Assembly: GCF_905187505.1 (NCBI RefSeq)
Contig: NZ_CAJJIC010000051.1
Span: 1 to 14,462 of the forward strand
Direction: 5' to 3'
DNA: 14,462 bases
Origin: an uncultured Mailhella sp.
GTDB lineage: Bacteria > Desulfobacterota > Desulfovibrionia > Desulfovibrionales > Desulfovibrionaceae
Shown here: positions 13,018-14,462 of the stretch, piece by piece
Numbering within the stretch: position 1 is the first letter of the stretch
How the letters are laid out: each line of letters begins with the position of its first letter
Notes under the pieces: generated by a model
The model's database searches: none
Told to the model about the DNA's origin: nothing
Seen by the model: only the letters and a program-made list of their open reading frames with translations
Translations under genes and position numbers: made by a program

Positions 13018-14462
13018 TTAGTACATGCCGCCCATGCCGCCCATGCCGGGCGCAGCGGGAGCAGCGGGCTCGGGCTTGGGCAGTTCAGCAATGGCGCATT
13101 CGGTGGTCAGCAGGAGAGCGGCCACGGAAGAAGCATGCTGCAGAGCGAAGCGGGAAACCTGCTTGGGGTCGATAATGCCGGCGGCCATGAGGTCTTCGTA
13201 TTCGCCGGTGGCGGCGTTGAAGCCGAAGCCGTCCTTGCCTTCGCGGACCTTTTCAACGACCACGGAGCCTTCGAAGCCGGCGTTGGCGGCAATCTGACGA
13301 AGAGGTTCTTCCACGGCGCGACGGACGATGTTCACACCGGCCATTTCTTCCTCGGAAGCCTCGATGTCGTCGAGAGCAGGCAGGCAGCGGATGTAGGCGG
13401 TGCCGCCGCCAGGCACGATGCCTTCGGCAACGGCGGCGCGGGTAGCGTTGAGGGCGTCCTCGACGCGGTCCTTCTTTTCCTTCATTTCGGTTTCGGTAGC
13501 AGCGCCGACCTTGATCACAGCCACGCCGCCGACCAGCTTGGCCAGACGTTCCTGCAGCTTTTCACGGTCGTAGTCGGAGGTAGCTTCGCCGATCTGAGCG
13601 CGGATCTGAGCGACGCGGGCCTTGATGTCGGCAGACTGACCGGCACCGTCGACGATGGTGGTGTTGTCCTTGTCGATGTGCACGCGCTTGGCGGTGCCGA
13701 GGTTGGCCAGAGTGAAGTTTTCGAGCTTGACGCCCATTTCATCGGAAGCCACGGTGCCGCCGGTAAGAATGGCGATATCCTGCAGCATGGCCTTGCGGCG
13801 ATCACCAAAGCCGGGAGCCTTGACGGCGGCAACCTGAAGAGTGCCGCGCAGCTTGTTCACCACGAGGGTGGCCAGAGCTTCGCCTTCCACGTCTTCGGCG
13901 ATGATGAGCAGAGGACGGTTCATCTTGGCGACCTGTTCGAGGACAGGCAGCATTTCCTTCATGCCGGTGATCTTCTTTTCCTGAAGCAGGATGAAGGGAT
14001 TCTCAAGATCGCACACCAGCTTTTCGGGATCGGTCACGAAATAGGGGGACAGGTAGCCGCGGTCGAACTGCATGCCTTCCACGGTTTCGAGGGTGGTTTC
14101 GAGGCCCTTGGCTTCTTCAACGGTGATGACGCCTTCCTTGCCGACCTTGCTCATGGCTTCGGCAATGATGTTGCCGATGGTGGCGTCGGAGTTGGCGGAA
14201 ATGGTGCCGACCTGAGCGATTTCCTTCTGGTCGCGGGTGGGCTTGGCAATGTTGCCGAGCTCAGCGGTGATGGCGGCCACGGCCTTGTCGATGCCGCGCT
14301 TGATGGGCATGGGGTTGCGGCCGGCGGCCACGAGCTTCACGCCTTCATGATAAATGGCCTGAGCCAGAACGGTGGCGGTGGTGGTACCGTCGCCGGCGGC
14401 GTCGTTGGTCTTGGAGGCCACTTCGCGGACGAGCTGAGCGCCCATGTTCTCGAACTTGTCTT
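13018..14462 (-). CDS. groEL: Chaperonin GroEL, 5' end beyond window
   Basis: This is the 60-kDa chaperonin subunit, which forms the double-ring folding chamber capped by GroES. About 480 codons are present and the reading frame runs off the window edge (D-K-F-E-N precede MGAQLVREVASKTNDAAGDG), so about 65 N-terminal residues are missing. Seen here are the ATP-site AAGDGTTTATVLAQ, the hinge and apical domain, GAATETEMKEKKDRVEDALN, the PGGGTA loop and the glycine/methionine-rich tail ending MGGMGGMY. An internal ATG at 14445 should not be taken as the start. groES would be expected just beyond the window edge. Confidence 0.98.
   Translation of the reverse strand, partial: DKFENMGAQLVREVASKTNDAAGDGTTTATVLAQAIYHEGVKLVAAGRNPMPIKRGIDKAVAAITAELGNIAKPTRDQKEIAQVGTISANSDATIGNIIAEAMSKVGKEGVITVEEAKGLETTLETVEGMQFDRGYLSPYFVTDPEKLVCDLENPFILLQEKKITGMKEMLPVLEQVAKMNRPLLIIAEDVEGEALATLVVNKLRGTLQVAAVKAPGFGDRRKAMLQDIAILTGGTVASDEMGVKLENFTLANLGTAKRVHIDKDNTTIVDGAGQSADIKARVAQIRAQIGEATSDYDREKLQERLAKLVGGVAVIKVGAATETEMKEKKDRVEDALNATRAAVAEGIVPGGGTAYIRCLPALDDIEASEEEMAGVNIVRRAVEEPLRQIAANAGFEGSVVVEKVREGKDGFGFNAATGEYEDLMAAGIIDPKQVSRFALQHASSVAALLLTTECAIAELPKPEPAAPAAPGMGGMGGMY

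Overview
The window is about 60% GC chromosomal DNA. Its housekeeping part is a run of minus-strand genes: groEL, a DUF1232 membrane protein, rplU-rpmA, obg and proB. High GC, sigma-54 promoters and a type III secretion chaperone together suggest a Desulfovibrionaceae-like bacterium (Bilophila or Mailhella type). This is inferred from gene style and protein character, not from a database match.

Left part (1-3680, plus strand): a three-gene unit encodes an amidohydrolase-fold protein, a DASS/SLC13-type anion transporter and a nitronate monooxygenase/FabK-like flavoprotein. A near-consensus sigma-54 promoter (84-99) precedes it, with an upstream dyad at about -90 and an IHF-like site between them. 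A terminator-like hairpin lies between genes 1 and 2, and two tandem hairpin terminators end the unit. The amidohydrolase has lost most of the usual metal ligands. Minus-strand tRNA-Leu(GAG) follows (3765-3849) with its own promoter and terminator.

Centre (3850-8530): this is the most interesting region. A 1199-residue protein (4319-7918) is followed by a 155-residue acidic CesT/Tir-type secretion chaperone (8010-8477). The pair reads as a type III secretion effector with its cognate chaperone. The effector has a C-terminal HD-type phosphohydrolase/phosphodiesterase domain. Its middle region carries R...YGALN, YGS and YIEAQ motifs that recall DUF3626 and, more loosely, R-S-E ADP-ribosyltransferases. 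A sigma-54 site (4256-4271), an IHF-like site and an upstream dyad precede it, with nearly the same geometry as the promoter at the left end.

Right part (8550-14462, minus strand): in transcription order this holds the 5'-truncated groEL, its terminator, the DUF1232 gene, a 685-bp non-coding interval packed with perfect inverted repeats, rplU-rpmA, an imperfect terminator, then obg and proB joined by a stop/start overlap. proB ends at a hairpin shared with the convergent chaperone gene.

Most other long open frames, including antisense frames of 400-860 codons, are by-products of GC-rich codon use.
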